Counted from the stretch's first letter, positions 37,301-45,104 are shown. The stretch: 64,000 nucleotides of DNA from UBA11591 sp040220895 (GCA_040220895.1 JAVJVY010000008.1:186001-250000), one strand, 5' to 3'. Made by a program: numbers and translations. Notes: generated from the letters alone by a model not told the origin.

Positions 37301-39297
37301 TAAGTCACCCATTGGACAACAACAATGAAAACGATACGTTGTGCGGTCATGAGGCTGAAAACGTACGCGGTTGTGAAATAGATCTTAAAGTGACCACTGG
37401 ATCGACAGTCCCGGATGGAGAGATCATTTTCCAGGACAGCATCACGCTAGATACCTTATTCTTACAACCAATGTCCGGAATTGGTGCCAACGTTATTCAG
37501 TGGCAGGCTGATGTCTGTTTATATGATGTTGGAACATATAAATTCAGCATTACTTCGACAGACACCACCATGATATCCTGGTGGAGACTCAGGGATCCAT
37601 TTGCGGATACCACGGTGGCAACGGGTCTTGACCCTGTTGTGGAATACTTCTTCTGGGAATGCCCCCCACTGTTAAGTGCGGCTACAGAAATAATTCATCC
37701 TTTTGGACCTTCGAAGCTTCCTATTCCTCAACCTTTCCAAATTGAAGTTAGAACCAGGAACAAGGGAAGTATTAAATTGAGTTATGTCACTCAGACCCTT
37801 GAAATCAAACAAACCAAACCTATTCAGTTTGCCGGTCAAACGATTCTGACCCACGTGGATTCGATCTATTTTGGATATCCTGGTGATCCTATCTTATTCC
37901 CAAGATGGACAACAGTAGATACTATTTGGAACGCGGCTCCAGGTGAATATGAGATATGTTCATGGACTTCTCTGCCAAACGGAAATGCGGATTCGGCGAC
38001 ATTTGATGACACGGCTTGCTTGGTCTACACCGTTCTTGACACAGTGAGTACATTGCCTTATTGTAACAATTTTGATAATGATTCTATCAATCCATGGGCA
38101 AGCCTAAGCTGGAACAAATACGACACCTTGTCTTCCTTTAAATTAGGAACACCAAATCAAAGCGTTATCAGTAGTGCTGCTTCATCTCCAAATGCATGGT
38201 TCACTAACCTGGATGCCGATTACGGCCTGCTAGATACTTCTGCTGTCTATTCACCGATGTTTGAAGTGGACACCTCGTGTTTCCAAATAAACTTCGATCA
38301 TATCTTTGATACTGAACACGCATTTGACGGTGGTACTGTTGAATACTCTTTGGACAGCGGTAAGACTTGGAGAATAGTTGGAGGTACGTATAATCCTATC
38401 GATACGGCCTATCCTTGGTCTACCGGAAACTGGCACAACACCCCTTATGTTACCGGCCTGCGCGGTGCGCCGCAACCTCCGGGTTGGACAGGAACAGCCA
38501 GTACTGGTTGGAGATATAGTTATCGCGACTTCAAGGTCTTCGACAATGGTCAGTCTAAAATCAAGATCGTATTCAGGTTCCGATTTGGTGCAGATGCCAG
38601 CATCAATGGTGAGGGTTGGGCCTTTGATAACTTCTGTTTCCAGGAAGGCGATACCTGCATCTATTACTCATGCAGCGATGGAGTTGAGAATGGGTTTGAA
38701 ACCGATGTCGATTGCGGAGGTCCGGATTGTATTCCTTGCCCATCTTGCACGGATGGTATATTAAACCAGAATGAATCAGAAATCGACTGTGGTGGTGTCT
38801 GCGAGCCATGTCCGTCTTGTGTGGATAATACCAGGAACGGCCAGGAAACGAACATCGACTGCGGAGGTCCGGATTGTGATCCTTGTCCTTCTTGTACCGA
38901 CGGAGTATTATCTGCCAATTGGGTTATATTACCCGGTCCACCGCCCGACACGGTCAAGCGTTGGGAGCATGGTGTTGACTGTGGTGGACCATGTCCTAAT
39001 CCTTGCTGGCTCGGAGTGGATGAGATCAACCCCAACATTCTCTTCCTAGGACAGAGCGTACCAAATCCTGCAGATGATCAAACGACCTTGTCTTACCAGA
39101 TACCGGATGATGGTCTGGTTACGATCAAGATGTACAGCACCATTGGTGTGGAAGTCTTCAATTACGTTCAGGAACGTCAGCAAGGCATTCACCGATTAAC
39201 CATCGACGTCAGTGCCTGGTCACAGGGCATCTACTACTATACCTTGGAATTCAACGGGGAACAGTTGATGGACAAAATAGTGGTTCGAAGAGAATAG
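34306..39297 (+). CDS. Very large secreted multidomain protein with Cys-rich repeats and T9SS sorting domain
   Basis: 1663 residues from the ATG at 34306, which starts a clean signal peptide (KKILTMLLMVLGAQVAMSQ). The body has repeated jelly-roll-like modules of MAM/LamG character, each with a PYC(D/N)NFDN-type start, SSPNTWTT or SAPNSWDI, ISFWHRHQ or LSFWHNRN and GVSIDDWCI or GVSIDDFRI endings (near residues 378-570, 730-905 and 1250-1450), separated by CARDB-like segments such as VAVKVRNIGTDTL. Residues about 1452-1568 are three to four Cys-rich units of the type CTDGxxNxxExxxDCGGxCxPCPSC. A T9SS sorting domain (SVPNPADDQTTLSYQI to SQGIYYYTLEFNGEQL) closes the protein. Likely a surface adhesin or matrix protein. 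Confidence 0.88.
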   Translation: MKKILTMLLMVLGAQVAMSQSVVKVVWATDFENGGSYPPCSDTANYRDTTYGPCIANTSCTQSHGNDWGISEFCPFNGLHIDTARVNARDTLWFSSCAFSTVADTFVTVEFQHICKVSLFDGGVVQVSNDSGATWHRLGANEYINTKGPRAPKWNYGGTAAQKYGVFNELSYAHIGEWEPGTDSVPKCDWWQYEYFNASAFLGGTNSSATCMIRFAAFDGPTTVGPENRYGWMLDSIRVKASPCENIKPRALFRSPQILDGSLLYSLGPFSIYAQLWDENSGFCDAWLVYSVNGGPVDSVRMDTIPNTISPNTLQDSVWRGIIPRVYNGVDSFKGGDTICYWINAYDCSVPCRNQYHLPDDDPNVKCRTFYLTNGTKLPYCDNFDNPLQANFWDTVMVSGSIGWQLGNPTAGGGYGPISSPNTWTTVLAGNYSGNDEYYLESPIFDFTDAITPRISFWHRHQLPSSSTDQDRLRVEYSINNNAWQWLGSAFDNAGKLLNLPPTCPSTWYNETNGWSGQWTNNNQWRLAFYQLPGSFTGQSQVQFRFFFKADNNFQQGYGVSIDDWCIANPPKIDVSGLEHIRPFNDFIYKAGERDSSVAVKVRNIGTDTLMSIPVCYDVVPLDPNVSQAVQTFSTVISYPSPEYPSGLPPLAIDTALFNTTALSFQVPEGLYVIKAYICFTGGDADSTNDTTTTFGHFGFVSDTITHFTDFDTVPVRWTSTVVPPGQCGNPPPPTPTRWELGTPNFGITNSAYSAPNSWDINLDTGYSDQTFEILYTQIFDMTNADSAFLSFWHNRNTVLGEDGYYIDYSTNRGGTWSRLTAASQTVGRKINWTNSYPPLWGNFGAGWSGLTNSWEYSQCPVNNSIFSNKSEVMFRFVFRSNNTIHTDGVSIDDFRIVNPELYDAELFDIILPERGCVKDIAEPVEIVVKNVGKDTIDNIPVAYRYRYDATCTGTWGPWSAWRWDTIVTPILPGITGQHIFIDSIDMSVFGCYQFCAVVSHPLDNNNENDTLCGHEAENVRGCEIDLKVTTGSTVPDGEIIFQDSITLDTLFLQPMSGIGANVIQWQADVCLYDVGTYKFSITSTDTTMISWWRLRDPFADTTVATGLDPVVEYFFWECPPLLSAATEIIHPFGPSKLPIPQPFQIEVRTRNKGSIKLSYVTQTLEIKQTKPIQFAGQTILTHVDSIYFGYPGDPILFPRWTTVDTIWNAAPGEYEICSWTSLPNGNADSATFDDTACLVYTVLDTVSTLPYCNNFDNDSINPWASLSWNKYDTLSSFKLGTPNQSVISSAASSPNAWFTNLDADYGLLDTSAVYSPMFEVDTSCFQINFDHIFDTEHAFDGGTVEYSLDSGKTWRIVGGTYNPIDTAYPWSTGNWHNTPYVTGLRGAPQPPGWTGTASTGWRYSYRDFKVFDNGQSKIKIVFRFRFGADASINGEGWAFDNFCFQEGDTCIYYSCSDGVENGFETDVDCGGPDCIPCPSCTDGILNQNESEIDCGGVCEPCPSCVDNTRNGQETNIDCGGPDCDPCPSCTDGVLSANWVILPGPPPDTVKRWEHGVDCGGPCPNPCWLGVDEINPNILFLGQSVPNPADDQTTLSYQIPDDGLVTIKMYSTIGVEVFNYVQERQQGIHRLTIDVSAWSQGIYYYTLEFNGEQLMDKIVVRRE

Positions 39298-39319
39298 GCT
39301 ATTACATTGAACTAAACGC

Positions 39320-39351
39320 AAAAGCCCCTTGTTATTTGACGAGGGGCTTTT
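39320..39351 (+). terminator. Rho-independent terminator after the large T9SS cargo gene
   Basis: A 10-bp stem AAAAGCCCCT/AGGGGCTTTT (39320-39329 with 39342-39351), 12-base loop, followed by more T. The T-rich end on the plus strand fits termination of the 5-kb gene ending 22 bp earlier; the A-rich left flank could also give a weaker terminator for the opposing minus-strand operon. Confidence 0.8.
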
Positions 39352-39478
39352 TTATTGCTTCGATAAGGTTTTGAAATTTCCGATTTGCTTTGATTTTGAG
39401 TAAAAAAAAACAAGACCATTGAGGTATTGGAATTACAGAAATGATAGATCAGTTTAATTCAACCGATTAATTCTTGCT

Positions 39479-40576
39479 TTAAACCATTTGAATAGCATTC
39501 ACCACTGCTTTTTGGGCTTCTTCTGCCAACTCAGGATACATCGGAATAGACAGAATCAAATCCTGATTCCTGCGAGCTACAGGAAAATCTATATCTGAAT
39601 GACCCAGGTAGGAATAAGCTTCCAGGTAGGGCAAGGCTATGGGGTATTGAATTGCGGTCTGGATATTATTCGAATCTAAATATGTTACCAACTCATCTCT
39701 TTTTTCAGTTTTGATCACGTAGAGGTGATAAACGTGTTTGGCCCATTCAGCTTTTACAGGCGTTTGGATTCCATCAAATGAAGCGAAAAGTTTGTCATAT
39801 TGCTCTGCAACACGAATCCGCTCATTTGTCCATTGATGGATGTATTTCATTTTTACATTCAGCACTGCTGCCTGAAGTCCGTCCATGCGGCTGTTGATAC
39901 CCTCCATGGTGTGATCGTGCTTTTTAAGAGCACCATGACCTGCGTAGCGTCTGCATTTCTCGACAAGTTCGTCATCATTGGTCACGATGCAGCCGGCATC
40001 GCCCATGGCTCCTAAATTCTTACCTGGGTAAAAACTGAAGGTAGCTGCATGGCCCATGGTTCCCACTTTTCTGCCTTTGTACTCGGCCAGATGTGCCTGG
40101 GCGCAGTCTTCAATAACGTGCAAGCCGTACTTTCTGGCAATTTCGAGTATAGGGTCCATATCTGCCGGATGTCCATATAAATGAACCGGAATAATGGCCT
40201 TGGTTCGATCTGTGATCTTTTCCTCAATTTTACTTGGGTCAATAGTGAAAGTGTCTTTCGTGGTGTCGACAAAAACTACCCGTGCACCGCACTGAGTGAT
40301 GGTCTCGGAAGTGGCTATCCAGCTATGCGCCGTTGTGATTACCTCGTCTCCTAGCCCGATGCCCAGCATTTTCTGAACAATGTACAAGGCATCCGTACCA
40401 TTTCCACAGGGAACACAGTGATTAACACCCATTAGTTGTGCAAAGCCTTGTTGAAAGTCCCTGACATGACGTCCCTTAATAAAGGATGACTCAGAGATGA
40501 CGCTTGCAATGGCCGTGTCAATTTCATTTTTAATGCCCAGGTATTGAGCGTGGAGGTCTACCAGAGGGATTTTCAT
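39479..40576 (-). CDS. wbpE: DegT/DnrJ/EryC1-family sugar aminotransferase, WbpE-like
   Basis: 365 residues. PLP enzyme of the sugar-nucleotide aminotransferase family: CGNGTDALYIVQ (cofactor phosphate), HLYGHPADMDPI, VIEDCAQAHLA (Asp that pairs with the PLP ring nitrogen) and the Schiff-base lysine in FSFYPGKNLGAMGDAG (Lys 186). The neighbouring WbpB-like dehydrogenase and WbpD-like acetyltransferase point to transamination of the 3-keto sugar made by WbpB, giving the 3-amino sugar that WbpD acetylates. The substrate is therefore inferred from context. It is the last gene in its minus-strand run and has 1 bp between it and the acetyltransferase gene. Confidence 0.85.
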   Translation of the reverse strand: MKIPLVDLHAQYLGIKNEIDTAIASVISESSFIKGRHVRDFQQGFAQLMGVNHCVPCGNGTDALYIVQKMLGIGLGDEVITTAHSWIATSETITQCGARVVFVDTTKDTFTIDPSKIEEKITDRTKAIIPVHLYGHPADMDPILEIARKYGLHVIEDCAQAHLAEYKGRKVGTMGHAATFSFYPGKNLGAMGDAGCIVTNDDELVEKCRRYAGHGALKKHDHTMEGINSRMDGLQAAVLNVKMKYIHQWTNERIRVAEQYDKLFASFDGIQTPVKAEWAKHVYHLYVIKTEKRDELVTYLDSNNIQTAIQYPIALPYLEAYSYLGHSDIDFPVARRNQDLILSIPMYPELAEEAQKAVVNAIQMV

Positions 40577-40577
40577 T

Positions 40578-41042
40578 TTATAAAGCTCTTAGTTTTTTGG
40601 CGGGATTTCCTGCATAGACACCGGATACACTGATATCTTTAGTTACAACAGCCCCAGCACCAATAACAACCTTATCGCATATATTGACAGGAAGAATAGT
40701 GGCATTAGAGCCAATGGATACGCCATTGCCTATGTTGGTCTCTTTCCATTTGCTGGCATCTCCACCTGCCGGAGCTCCTGCTGCAAACAAGTCGTTTACA
40801 AACATTACACCGTGCCCAATAAAACAGTCACTGCCTATGCTCACCAATTCACAAATAAAGCTATGTGATTGTACTTTGGTGCGGTCTCCTATGACAACGC
40901 CTTTTTGGATCTCCGTAAAAGGGCCGATGAAACAATCATCACCTATGGCACATTCGTATAGATTGGACGGTTCAACGACCGTGCAATTACGCCCGAATTG
41001 GACGGAACGGATGGAGGAGGTATATATCTTAGGATTTGACAA
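40578..41042 (-). CDS. wbpD: WbpD-like hexapeptide N-acetyltransferase
   Basis: 154 residues made almost wholly of left-handed beta-helix hexapeptide repeats: CAIGDDCFIGPFTEIQKGVVIG, VSIGSDCFIGHGVMFVND, TNIGNGVSIGSNATIL and VVIGAGAVVTKDI, ending VYAGNPAKKLRAL. WbpD/WlbB enzymes acetylate the 3-amino group of UDP-2-acetamido-3-amino-glucuronate from acetyl-CoA. The GAPAGGDASKW segment fits the CoA/substrate loop of the group. It lies directly before the aminotransferase, and is separated from the WbpB-like gene by the four-helix-bundle relic and its repeats. Confidence 0.83.
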   Translation of the reverse strand: MSNPKIYTSSIRSVQFGRNCTVVEPSNLYECAIGDDCFIGPFTEIQKGVVIGDRTKVQSHSFICELVSIGSDCFIGHGVMFVNDLFAAGAPAGGDASKWKETNIGNGVSIGSNATILPVNICDKVVIGAGAVVTKDISVSGVYAGNPAKKLRAL

Positions 41043-41078
41043 TGTCTTTTGATGAGATGATGAGCCGGTTAGATACTT

Positions 41079-41100
41079 GATTAACCGATTAACCGATTAG
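41079..41100 (+). repeat. Left arm of a 22-bp inverted repeat (octamer-based)
   Basis: Two complete GATTAACC octamers and a partial third unit. Its reverse complement occurs at 41551-41572 with 20 of 22 bases identical. The arms flank the broken four-helix-bundle gene. Confidence 0.7.
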
Positions 41101-41123
41101 TAGAGTATAAAAATATAACATAT

Positions 41124-41486
41124 CTATCTATTTAATTGAAAGTTTGGCAAGGCATTTAGTTGGTTGGCAACTCGGTCGATTTCTTTCCTAGTTTCTTCAA
41201 AGCCTGAGACCGTGATGTAATTTCTATCCTCTGCAATCATTAGGAAACTCAATTATTCCATTAAACTAGAAAATGCAATCGTGGTAAAATGGGCCTTGTC
41301 TTTATTACTCATTCTTGAAATTCCTTCAACAAGATTAGCCATAACAGATACAGCAGCTCTTTTAGATTGAGCTGAAACACTATAGAGCCCTGTTTTTGGG
41401 AAAGATTCATTCAAGTCATAAATTAAATTGGTCAATCGCCTTGCATTATGAAATGCATTGAGTTTTTCAAAAGAGTATTTGTACAT
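41124..41486 (-). pseudogene. Four-helix-bundle (23S rRNA IVP/bAvd-like) protein gene broken by an in-frame stop
   Basis: The first 77 codons encode the family start (MYKYSFEKLNAFHNARRLTN, SVSAQSKRAAVSVMANLVEG, KDKAHFTTIAFSSLME), then a TAA at 41253-41255. Translation of the same frame beyond the stop continues the family sequence without a shift (LSFLMIAEDRNYI, then EETRKEIDRVANQLNAL) to a TAG at 41124-41126. The total of 120 codons equals the usual family length, so a single base change probably created the stop. Such proteins occur in intervening sequences of rRNA and as accessory proteins of diversity-generating elements; no reverse transcriptase or rRNA is here. The gene lies alone between inverted octamer repeats. 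Confidence 0.8.
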
Positions 41487-41550
41487 GGAATGGCAAAATT
41501 GCCTCCAAACAAGAAAATTGCATAACCGAATTTTAGACGATTTGGGACTC

Positions 41551-41572
41551 CTAATCAGTTAATCGATTAATC
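41551..41572 (-). repeat. Right arm of the 22-bp inverted repeat
   Basis: Read on the minus strand it matches the left arm at 41079-41100 except at two positions (both C/T). It ends 4 bp before the stop codon of the WbpB-like gene. Confidence 0.7.
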
Positions 41573-41576
41573 CCTT

Positions 41577-42605
41577 TCAGGGCTTTCCACCTACCCACTC
41601 AGCATTAACATAGATCTCCTCTATGATCTCCACCGTCTTCAGGCCTTCGTAACCATGGGTGGCAATAATTCCGGCACCGGTAAGTACGTCCATTACATTT
41701 TGATAGACCTTGTCGTGATTACTCATTGAGCCTGTGTATTGACCATATTGGTTTGGTGGATTCCCGGGGGGCAGGTCCTTGATCTTGTAATTCTCAATGT
41801 TCTGATACTCCAGTTCATTGAGGTATTGTCCGCCGATTTTAACGGTTCCCTTTTCTCCAAAAATGGTCAGGGAACCCTCCATGTTTCCTCCATGACTGTT
41901 GACCGTGTAGTTGATGGTTCCGATGGCTCCATTGGAAAATCTTGCAGTGGCAACTCCCGTATCTTCAAATTCTATGATGCCTTGGTGGTGGTAATTGGCC
42001 AGGATTGCCTTGCTTTCTTTGATGTCTCCGATCATCCAGTACAAGAGGTCGATGAAGTGGCTGAATTGAGTATATAATGTACCTCCATCCAGTGCCTTGG
42101 TTCCTTTCCAGGAATTCTCATAATACTGTGGATTTCTGTTCCAAAAGCAATTGAGTTGGACGCTGTAGATCTTGCCAAAGTGACCTTCGTCAATTGCCCT
42201 CTTGACCGCATGGACTGGAGGATTGAATCTGTTTTGTTTGACAACGAACAGGCGTTTGTTGGCATGTTCAGCTGCCTTGATCATTTCGGCGCAGTCTTGA
42301 GTTGACAGGGCCATTGGTTTTTCGCACAAGACATGAAAACCGGCTTTCAGTGATTTAATGGTGTGTTCTGCGTGCAGTCCATTTGGGGAACATATGGTGA
42401 CCACATCAGCTTCTGGATGAGCCTGCAACATTTTTTCTACGTCTGTGTAACCTTTGGCGCTGAAATCTGCTGCCAGAGACTGAGCTTTTTCCGCAACAAT
42501 GTCACAGGTGCCAACCAACTTTCCAATAGATTGGATATGCTCAGCGTGTCGCCTTGCAATCCGGCCACAACCAATAAGTAGAAATGTCAGGGATGATTGT
42601 TTCAA
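41577..42605 (-). CDS. wbpB: Gfo/Idh/MocA-family sugar-nucleotide dehydrogenase, WbpB/WlbA-like
   Basis: 342 residues. N-terminal Rossmann fold (LLIGCGRIARRHAEHI), the family NAD-site motif HVLCEKPMALS, and the substrate-domain segments KQNRFNPPVHAVKRAIDEG, DGGTLYTQFSHFIDLLYWMIG (catalytic His region) and FSNGAIGTINYTVN. WbpB/WlbA oxidises the 3-hydroxyl of UDP-N-acetylglucuronate, the step before transamination and acetylation by the two enzymes encoded just downstream. The UDP-GlcNAc 6-dehydrogenase (WbpA) that would supply the substrate is not in the window. Lies 27 bp after glyA on the same strand. Confidence 0.87.
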   Translation of the reverse strand: MKQSSLTFLLIGCGRIARRHAEHIQSIGKLVGTCDIVAEKAQSLAADFSAKGYTDVEKMLQAHPEADVVTICSPNGLHAEHTIKSLKAGFHVLCEKPMALSTQDCAEMIKAAEHANKRLFVVKQNRFNPPVHAVKRAIDEGHFGKIYSVQLNCFWNRNPQYYENSWKGTKALDGGTLYTQFSHFIDLLYWMIGDIKESKAILANYHHQGIIEFEDTGVATARFSNGAIGTINYTVNSHGGNMEGSLTIFGEKGTVKIGGQYLNELEYQNIENYKIKDLPPGNPPNQYGQYTGSMSNHDKVYQNVMDVLTGAGIIATHGYEGLKTVEIIEEIYVNAEWVGGKP

Positions 42606-42632
42606 GATCTCTGGTCTTTATTTCGTTTTTAA

Positions 42633-43901
42633 TTACTTGAAGAGTGGGTAATCACTGACCAGATCGGTTACTTTCTTTCCAATATTCGACAGTCCTTTTT
42701 CATCATTGGCCTTTTGAATGCTTTCGTCGATAAATCTGGCAACATCCTTCATGGTTTTAGCTTTTAGTCCACGAGTAGTGATCGCCGCTGTACCAATGCG
42801 TATACCTGAGGTCACAAACGGTGACTTATCATCAAATGGAACCATGTTTTTATTTACGGTGATGTGACATTTACCCAGTGCCAATTCCGCATCTTTACCT
42901 GTGATGTCTTTTGAACGCAGGTCGATGAGCATGCAATGGTTGTCGGTCCCTCCTGAAATGATATTAAAACCTCTGTCTACCAGCTCTTGGGCCAGAATCT
43001 TTGAATTTTTTACAACCCGCAGCGTGTATTTCAAAAACTTATCATCGAGGGCTTCGTTGAATGCTACCGCTTTTGCGGCGATGATGTGTTCCAAGGGTCC
43101 ACCTTGAGAGCCCGGAAAAACGCCCGAATCCAAAATGGCTGACATCATTTTGGGCGAACCTTTAGGTGTCTTATACCCCCAGGGATTTTCAAAGTCTTTT
43201 CCCATCATGATCATGCCGCCTCTGGGTCCCCTTAATGTTTTGTGCGTTGTTGTAGTAACTATGTGGCAGTGTGGTAATGGATCGTTCAATAGACCTTTGG
43301 CAATTAATCCGGCAGGATGAGCTATATCAGCTAGCAATAAAGCGCCGACTTGGTCTGCTATTTCGCGAAAACCTTTGTAGTCCCAGTCCCTGCTATAGGC
43401 CGAAGCGCCCGCGATGATCATTTTAGGCCTTTCTTTCTGGGCAAGATCGGCAACCTTATTCATGTCAATTAAGCCGCTTTCTTTTTCCACTCCGTAAAAG
43501 CAGGTGCGGTACAGTTTACCTGAAAAATTAACCGGAGATCCATGGGTAAGATGACCGCCGTGCGAAAGGTCAAAGCCCATGATCTTATCACCGGCCATCA
43601 AGGTGGATAACATGACGGCCGAGTTTGCCTGAGAACCGCTATGCGGTTGCACATTGACCCATTCAGCATTAAATAGGGACTTTGCCCTGTCTCTTGCCAA
43701 TTCTTCAACTTGATCGACAATTTCACAACCACCGTAATAGCGTTTTCCGGGATAACCTTCAGCGTATTTATTGGTAAGAATAGAGCCCGCGGCCATCAAC
43801 ACTTCATTACTCACGTAATTCTCTGAAGCGATGAGTTCAAGTCCATTGGTTTGACGCTTTGTTTCAGCTTTTATTAATTTTCTAATTATTTGATCGGTCA
43901 T
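42633..43901 (-). CDS. glyA: Serine hydroxymethyltransferase
   Basis: 422 residues. Interconverts serine and glycine while moving a one-carbon unit on tetrahydrofolate. The N-terminal GLELIASENYVSNEV, NKYAEGYPGKRYYGG, the PHSGSQANSAV segment and the PLP lysine in VTTTTHKTLRGPRGG (Lys 221) are all intact. This is a core gene, standing oddly between a sulfotransferase-like gene and the amino-sugar genes of the surface locus on the same strand; that may reflect a chance insertion site rather than shared function. Confidence 0.97.
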   Translation of the reverse strand: MTDQIIRKLIKAETKRQTNGLELIASENYVSNEVLMAAGSILTNKYAEGYPGKRYYGGCEIVDQVEELARDRAKSLFNAEWVNVQPHSGSQANSAVMLSTLMAGDKIMGFDLSHGGHLTHGSPVNFSGKLYRTCFYGVEKESGLIDMNKVADLAQKERPKMIIAGASAYSRDWDYKGFREIADQVGALLLADIAHPAGLIAKGLLNDPLPHCHIVTTTTHKTLRGPRGGMIMMGKDFENPWGYKTPKGSPKMMSAILDSGVFPGSQGGPLEHIIAAKAVAFNEALDDKFLKYTLRVVKNSKILAQELVDRGFNIISGGTDNHCMLIDLRSKDITGKDAELALGKCHITVNKNMVPFDDKSPFVTSGIRIGTAAITTRGLKAKTMKDVARFIDESIQKANDEKGLSNIGKKVTDLVSDYPLFK

Positions 43902-43954
43902 CGCAAGTGTATTTAATATACCTAATAATGGGCACTGATTGCCCCAATGGCAAT

Positions 43955-44716
43955 TTATTTGGTGAAGATTTGTTTAGTTCTGGCCACCATCCCCGGAAAG
44001 AACTTTTTTAAAATTTCAACGAAGATAATAGATAAATAATCCATTGTGAAGGTGAAGGCATTGGAGAAGAAATATTTAATTGAAGTATATCCGGAAGCAC
44101 TTCCTTTTTTAATCGCAACATCATCTAATTCATCAATTTTATTCTTCAATGCACCATATTTATCTGATAGTCCATTCTTAGCCTTTTCCGTTAAAGCCGA
44201 CAGGTCAGTGCGTCGATCAATTTTCTTGGGAAATTTCACGACAAATTCATCGGGCAGGCCCAGAAACTCCTGAATCACTTTAAGATTATCATGAATTTTC
44301 TCGTATTTAACGAATAGAATATCGTAGGCTGTGGGCCTGGTTTTCCAGTTCATCAATTGTCGATCAAACAACAGGCCATCAAATTTCTCCTGAGCGTAAT
44401 GCTCCAGGTTCATCGAGGCAGATATCAGTCTTTTTCTTAACAAGAATCGATTCATTACCACCGATTGCTGACTATGGAAATCTCTTCTAAATAATGATGC
44501 ACAAGCTATTAAGGGGTCTCCCAATACAAAAATGGCCTTTAAATTCTTATTTAATGAGATAGGGGGAAGGGGAAGGTGTTTGAGTCCATCAAGGTCATGG
44601 GGATCATTTGTTGACTTATATCTTTTTATCTCTTCGATAAAAAAAGTCGTACCCACTCCGCCTCCAGAGCAAATGATGACTTCAATGCTTTTTGGCAGAA
44701 AAATACTATTCTTCAA
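43955..44716 (-). CDS. Sulfotransferase-like protein (divergent)
   Basis: 253 residues. Near the start VIICSGGGVGTTFFIEEIKRY resembles a PAPS phosphosulfate-binding loop, KAIFVLGDPLIACASLFRRDF fits the position of the 3'-phosphate-binding region, and ILFVKYEKIHDNLKVIQEFLGLPDEF is the usual late sulfotransferase segment. The loop lacks the common GxxKxGT(S/T) lysine, so activity is uncertain. The C-terminal 50 residues contain a hydrophobic helix (FTFTMDYLSIIFVEILKKFFPG) that may hold it at a membrane. It follows the PID-tailed small protein by 66 bp in the exosortase block. Confidence 0.55.
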   Translation of the reverse strand: MKNSIFLPKSIEVIICSGGGVGTTFFIEEIKRYKSTNDPHDLDGLKHLPLPPISLNKNLKAIFVLGDPLIACASLFRRDFHSQQSVVMNRFLLRKRLISASMNLEHYAQEKFDGLLFDRQLMNWKTRPTAYDILFVKYEKIHDNLKVIQEFLGLPDEFVVKFPKKIDRRTDLSALTEKAKNGLSDKYGALKNKIDELDDVAIKKGSASGYTSIKYFFSNAFTFTMDYLSIIFVEILKKFFPGMVARTKQIFTK

Positions 44717-44782
44717 AACACAATTTTTGAAAAATAAGAAGAACTGAAATAGTTAGAAAAATAGAAATATAGACAGTCTTGC

Positions 44783-45031
44783 CTATTGATCTTTTCGCTT
44801 TTTTGAGAGGTCGTAACTTTTCTTGGTACCATACGCTATACCCGCTGCAACTAACCATCCTATGCCACCGTCTATCGGAATATTTGGAGGAGGAGGAGGT
44901 GGTGGCGGCGCGTACATAACGATAGCGGTAAGCGTGAAAAACACAAACAGAAACAATGCTTTACCGGTTTGGTCACCGCTAAACACCAACTTCTTTAGAA
45001 TCCGTAAGGCTTTTTTCATAGTTATTGACAT
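44783..45031 (-). CDS. Minimal exosortase-substrate candidate: N-terminal hydrophobic segment, poly-Pro, PID-GG/TM/basic tail
   Basis: 82 residues (or 78 if the ATG at 45019 is used). Residues 1-24 are basic, 25-40 hydrophobic (LFLFVFFTLTAIVMY), 42-49 eight consecutive prolines, then NIPIDGG (50-56), a membrane stretch IGWLVAAGIAYG (57-68) and a basic end TKKSYDLSKKRKDQ. This motif, TM, basic-cluster order is the layout of exosortase and other protein-sorting tails, and matches the short Bacteroidota tail called PID-CTERM as I recall. Between the hydrophobic segment and the tail only about ten residues are left. It is in the same strand and block as the XrtF-like gene, 73 bp after the giant protein gene. 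Confidence 0.7.
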   Translation of the reverse strand: MSITMKKALRILKKLVFSGDQTGKALFLFVFFTLTAIVMYAPPPPPPPPNIPIDGGIGWLVAAGIAYGTKKSYDLSKKRKDQ

Positions 45032-45104
45032 CTATCGTAATTCAGCGAATCAGACATTTGTTTCCAAGCGCGAATATAAGGCAAATCAATTAATTGACTA
45101 ACTT

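Noticed and set aside
39448..39471. Third full copy of the 22-bp octamer repeat
   Set aside because: Only partial similarity with an extra six bases; kept as a possible relative, not as a repeat feature.
41124..41486. Diversity-generating retroelement, because the four-helix-bundle protein resembles Avd
   Set aside because: No reverse transcriptase and no template/variable repeat pair were seen in the window, and the gene is broken.
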